A DNA stretch of 64,000 bases, from NCBI GenBank assembly GCA_947493215.1, contig CANLQE010000003.1, forward strand, positions 124,001 to 188,000, read 5' to 3'. The notes beneath the pieces are model-generated. The model worked only from the letters and a program-made list of their open reading frames with translations, was not told the DNA's origin and did no database searches. The DNA comes from an uncultured Sphingomonadaceae bacterium (GTDB lineage: Bacteria > Pseudomonadota > Alphaproteobacteria > Sphingomonadales > Sphingomonadaceae). The translations under genes and the position numbers were made by a program. Positions 61,522 to 64,000 of this stretch are shown here, piece by piece (position 1 is the stretch's first letter; the number at the start of each line of letters is the position of its first letter).

Positions 61522-62562
61522 ATGAAAAAGCTTAAACAGATTGGCCTGGCCCTGATTGTTAGCCTCATGGTCTTGGCCCTCGTTGCGGTAATATGGATGA
61601 AGATACCTATATCTGCAGATGTTTCTGAGCCGGACCCGGCGGTTGTTCATGCAAATATAGCTGGTGCTGGAGCGCCCTATGCGAGCTCCTATTTTGAGCA
61701 TGATGGAAACACATTGCATTATGTTGAAGCCGGAGAAGGGGAACTCATCATCTTCTTGCACGGATTTCCATCCTACTGGTTTTCATTCATTCGGCAGATG
61801 GATTCATTAAAGGACGATTATCGCGTTGTCGCTATTGATGGGTTGGGTGCCGGCAAATCGGATGCGCCATTGGATGTTGACGCATATAAGTTGGAAAATA
61901 TGTCAGCCCATTTGAATGCGCTGATCGATCATCTGGGTGCCGACAAGATACATATTGTCGGCCATGACTGGGGCTCTGCTTTTGCGTTTGGCTTTGCCCA
62001 GCGCTATCCGGACCGGGTGGCCAGTGTGACGGGCCTGAGCGCACCGCCGCAAAATGTACTGCTACAACTGATCCAGTCCAATAGCGCGCTGAGGAACACG
62101 TCAACCTATATCGAGCGCCTGAAACAGGCCAACCCAGTGTTCATTATGGCGATGGGCGCTGACAAAAGGATTTGGACGGGAGCTTATGAGCCCTTGGTAA
62201 AAAAGGGCCTTCTCACCCAAGAAGAGGGCAATTTTTTTCGTGAATCTACCGGTAATCCGAAACGGATAGATGCCAATATCAACTGGTATCGCGCCAATAT
62301 TCCGCCATTCAATGCCATCAAGAACGTCGATTTCTGGCCAAATCGAAAAGCGCGCTTGATCATGCCAGCGCAAATTATCTGGGGTCAGGATGACCGTGTA
62401 TTCAGCAAGGAACATGCTGAGGCGACAAAGGCATATTCCGATGATATACGATTTTTGATGCTTAAGGGCATCGGGCATTGGCCGCATGTGGAAAGGCCTG
62501 AAACGGTTACGCAGGCAATCGAGAATCTGATTTCTGAACAAGCAACAGCTGAGCGACCGTAG
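61522..62562 (+). CDS. Membrane-anchored alpha/beta hydrolase (epoxide hydrolase/dehalogenase type)
   Basis: A 346-residue hydrolase with an N-terminal membrane segment (IGLALIVSLMVLALVAVIWM), which should anchor it on the periplasmic side. Catalytic landmarks: oxyanion loop LHGFPSYWFSFIRQM, nucleophile Asp149 in IVGHDWGSAFAFGFA, and His in KGIGHWPHVERP. NWYRANIPPFNAI is the cap segment common in epoxide hydrolases and fluoroacetate dehalogenases. IIWGQDDRVFSKE has the likely acid residue. AGGA precedes ATG 61522; ATG 61504 would add six residues. It lies after the TonB receptor, suggesting action on an imported compound. Confidence 0.83.
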   Translation: MKKLKQIGLALIVSLMVLALVAVIWMKIPISADVSEPDPAVVHANIAGAGAPYASSYFEHDGNTLHYVEAGEGELIIFLHGFPSYWFSFIRQMDSLKDDYRVVAIDGLGAGKSDAPLDVDAYKLENMSAHLNALIDHLGADKIHIVGHDWGSAFAFGFAQRYPDRVASVTGLSAPPQNVLLQLIQSNSALRNTSTYIERLKQANPVFIMAMGADKRIWTGAYEPLVKKGLLTQEEGNFFRESTGNPKRIDANINWYRANIPPFNAIKNVDFWPNRKARLIMPAQIIWGQDDRVFSKEHAEATKAYSDDIRFLMLKGIGHWPHVERPETVTQAIENLISEQATAERP

Positions 62563-62565
62563 AGC

Positions 62566-63195
62566 CTATCTCTTGAGTTTTTTCTTCCGCGTGAAATAGT
62601 CGAGGCGGGCCATGGTGTAGGTGCCGATCATCATGGAAACCGTTATGTCTTCCAATTCCTGTAAGTCCATTTCACCTCGCAGCAGAAATTCTCCGGCTGA
62701 TGCAGGTATGCCGAGCGATATGTCTGTCACCGCTCGAGCAATTTCCGGCGGCATATCGAAATTTTTGACTACAATGTTAGTAAAATATTTTACAGCCACT
62801 TCACGATTATAGCGCGCCGGGTGATATAGTTTCGCAATCGAAGGGTCAGCGAGCAGAGGTTCAATGATTAGGCCGCGTTCGGCGATAAAGCTGAGATAAA
62901 CATGCGTTGTGCCGCGAACCAGTTCTTCAAAAGTGGTTGCTTTTTCAGCAATGGCAACCTGTCGCTTCCATCTTATGGTCAGCTCGCGTTCCAGCAACTC
63001 TTTCAGTAGTTCTGAAAGGCTATCAAAATATTTATACATCAGAGACTTACTGACATCCGCCTTATGCCCAATGGCTTCCATCGATAGCTTGGACATGCCA
63101 TCTGTCGCGATCAGCTGTGCTGCGCTGTCGAGGATCATAGACCGACGAATTTCCGGACTGAATCTTTTTTTGGCTTTTGATACAGCTTGATCCAT
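62566..63195 (-). CDS. TetR-family transcriptional regulator
   Basis: A 209-residue TetR protein. The DNA-binding domain reads ILDSAAQLIATDGMSKLSMEAIGHKADVSKSLMYKYFDSLSELLKELL (about 17-64). The C-terminal domain MPPEIARAVTDISLGIPASAGEFLL is typical of TetR ligand domains. It is convergent with the hydrolase, three bases between stops, and probably controls the TonB/hydrolase and VOC/SDR/PQQ operons; no operator repeat directly before its own gene was recognised. Confidence 0.86.
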   Translation of the reverse strand: MDQAVSKAKKRFSPEIRRSMILDSAAQLIATDGMSKLSMEAIGHKADVSKSLMYKYFDSLSELLKELLERELTIRWKRQVAIAEKATTFEELVRGTTHVYLSFIAERGLIIEPLLADPSIAKLYHPARYNREVAVKYFTNIVVKNFDMPPEIARAVTDISLGIPASAGEFLLRGEMDLQELEDITVSMMIGTYTMARLDYFTRKKKLKR

Positions 63196-63579
63196 CTCGA
63201 TGATAATTCCCTATAAACTCTGGTCACAGCGATATCACATCAGCACACCCTGCACAGCATTGTTTCTAATAGCACCTTCAAATTTCTGTTAGACGGCTTG
63301 AACATGCTAGCGTCCGCTTTTGCGCCCATAGCGGACACTAGCATTATGTCCGTTTTACCTCGGATGGGGTGTTCTCTTCGTTTTTCCGGAGGTGAGACCA
63401 GCGCCTCTTTTGCAAAAGAGCTAGCTCGGGACAATCTACCAGCTTAATTAATCGCATCACAATCAATCTTGTCTTATCCATCTGGACTGTTCTACGCTAA
63501 CCTTCGGCCAGTCCAGATGTACGGCTTTGTCCGCCGGGCTCTGCTTTATTGATGGGACCACCAATTTTGGGGCAGTGTA
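63196..63579. other. Intergenic region with palindromic repeat
   Basis: Holds the TetR promoter, the palindrome at 63306-63342, and the upstream region of the beta-lactamase-like gene. No other feature seen. Confidence 0.5.
63306..63342. repeat. Intergenic palindromic repeat, module A
   Basis: GCTAGCGTCCGC, loop TTTTGCGCCCATA, GCGGACACTAGC: the most complete plus-orientation copy of module A, with a 12-bp stem (one mismatch). Confidence 0.85.
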
Positions 63580-64000
63580 ATGACGAAATATCTGACGCCC
63601 TTTTTTGGACTTGCGGCCCTACTGCTCGTTAGCTGGTATGGTTATCGCGCCTTCGTTCAGGAACAGGCTGGACTGCCGCTCACTGAAATAGCCGAAGCTG
63701 CGACGGAAGATCGATTGCCCACGGAACCCGATGACTGGCTGGGCAAGATTGATTATCTGAGCCTTGATCGCCGTATTGCGGAACTCGCGGCACGTCCTGA
63801 AATGGCTGGGTTAGCTGTCGCAATTTTAGAGGATGGTGAAATTCGGTTTGTGCGCACCTATGGCGTGACCGATAAACGCAGCGGGGAGCAGGTAACGCCG
63901 CAGACGGTTTTTCGCTGGGCCTCAGTATCGAAGGGAGTGGCGGGTTCACTCGCGGCAAAACTGTCGGAGGAAGGTGAGATTGATCTCGACGCCACATTGA
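63580..64000 (+). CDS. Class-C beta-lactamase-like serine hydrolase (partial)
   Basis: The open frame from ATG 63580 (GGGG eight bases upstream) runs to the window edge, 140 codons. An N-terminal hydrophobic segment (FFGLAALLLVSWYGYRAFV) serves as membrane anchor or signal. The domain then starts with a helix DRRIAELAARPEMAGLAVAIL and the nucleophile motif S-x-x-K at Ser115-Lys118 (FRWASVSKGVAG), as in AmpC, esterase EstB and D-alanyl-D-alanine-type enzymes. The Tyr and Lys-Thr-Gly motifs lie beyond the window, so penicillinase activity cannot be judged. Confidence 0.82.
   Translation, partial: MTKYLTPFFGLAALLLVSWYGYRAFVQEQAGLPLTEIAEAATEDRLPTEPDDWLGKIDYLSLDRRIAELAARPEMAGLAVAILEDGEIRFVRTYGVTDKRSGEQVTPQTVFRWASVSKGVAGSLAAKLSEEGEIDLDATL

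Noticed and set aside
5021-63342. CRISPR-like reading of the repeated palindromes
   Set aside because: The copies are kilobases apart with no regular spacers and no cas genes.

Overview
The window looks like a chromosomal segment of an alphaproteobacterium, most likely Sphingomonadales (Parasphingorhabdus, Sphingorhabdus or Sphingopyxis type). The clues are a UrcA-family protein, a TonB-dependent receptor beside an alpha/beta hydrolase and a PQQ dehydrogenase, a large classical autotransporter, many TetR regulators, and a dispersed family of intergenic palindromes of a kind common in sphingomonads. No rRNA, tRNA, intact insertion sequence, phage or CRISPR array was seen. The genus is an inference; no database was searched.

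Bases 1-12,150 are about nitrogen. On the minus strand, nasT (ANTAR antiterminator) and nasS (nitrate sensor) precede a leader with a clear intrinsic terminator, followed by nrtA and ntrB for nitrate uptake. The leader has a hexaloop hairpin that would compete with the terminator. Next comes a cyanophycin island: an isoaspartyl peptidase on plus, convergent with cphB-cphA and a second Mur-ligase paralogue that lacks the ATP-grasp domain. An exact 25-bp sequence lies upstream of both nasT and cphB, in opposite orientations.

Bases 12,150-28,500 hold small regulator-plus-enzyme modules: MarR with acyl-CoA dehydrogenase and FlK-like thioesterase; AraC with a DUF2306 membrane protein; TetR with an NmrA/DUF1330 operon; an SDR with a second DUF2306 protein; UrcA with a CadC-like TPR regulator; TetR with a secreted haloalkane dehalogenase sharing three copies of one operator; MAPEG; and a membrane GGDEF protein. 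A broken EamA transporter remnant lies near 19.4 kb.

Bases 28,650-34,630 are a six-gene ABC importer operon with the gene order of the rhizobial glycerol system GlpSTPQUV. Bases 35,000-42,150 contain a GNAT enzyme; a thioesterase-TetR pair that shares an operator motif with a convergent operon (Tat-exported protein of unknown function plus MddA-like methyltransferase); a TetR divergent from a hydrolase-DUF4345-thioesterase operon; and a frameshifted TPR-regulator remnant.

Bases 42,470-52,400 hold an exported helical-repeat protein with a small basic membrane protein, a LysR regulator divergent from a globin, and a 1,709-residue autotransporter with about 17 repeats of roughly 50 residues, including an internal segmental duplication. 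Bases 52,800-63,200 hold a PhoX-like protein and a probable catabolic cluster (VOC lipoprotein, SDR, PQQ dehydrogenase; divergent TonB receptor and membrane-anchored hydrolase; TetR). The window ends inside a class-C beta-lactamase-like gene.
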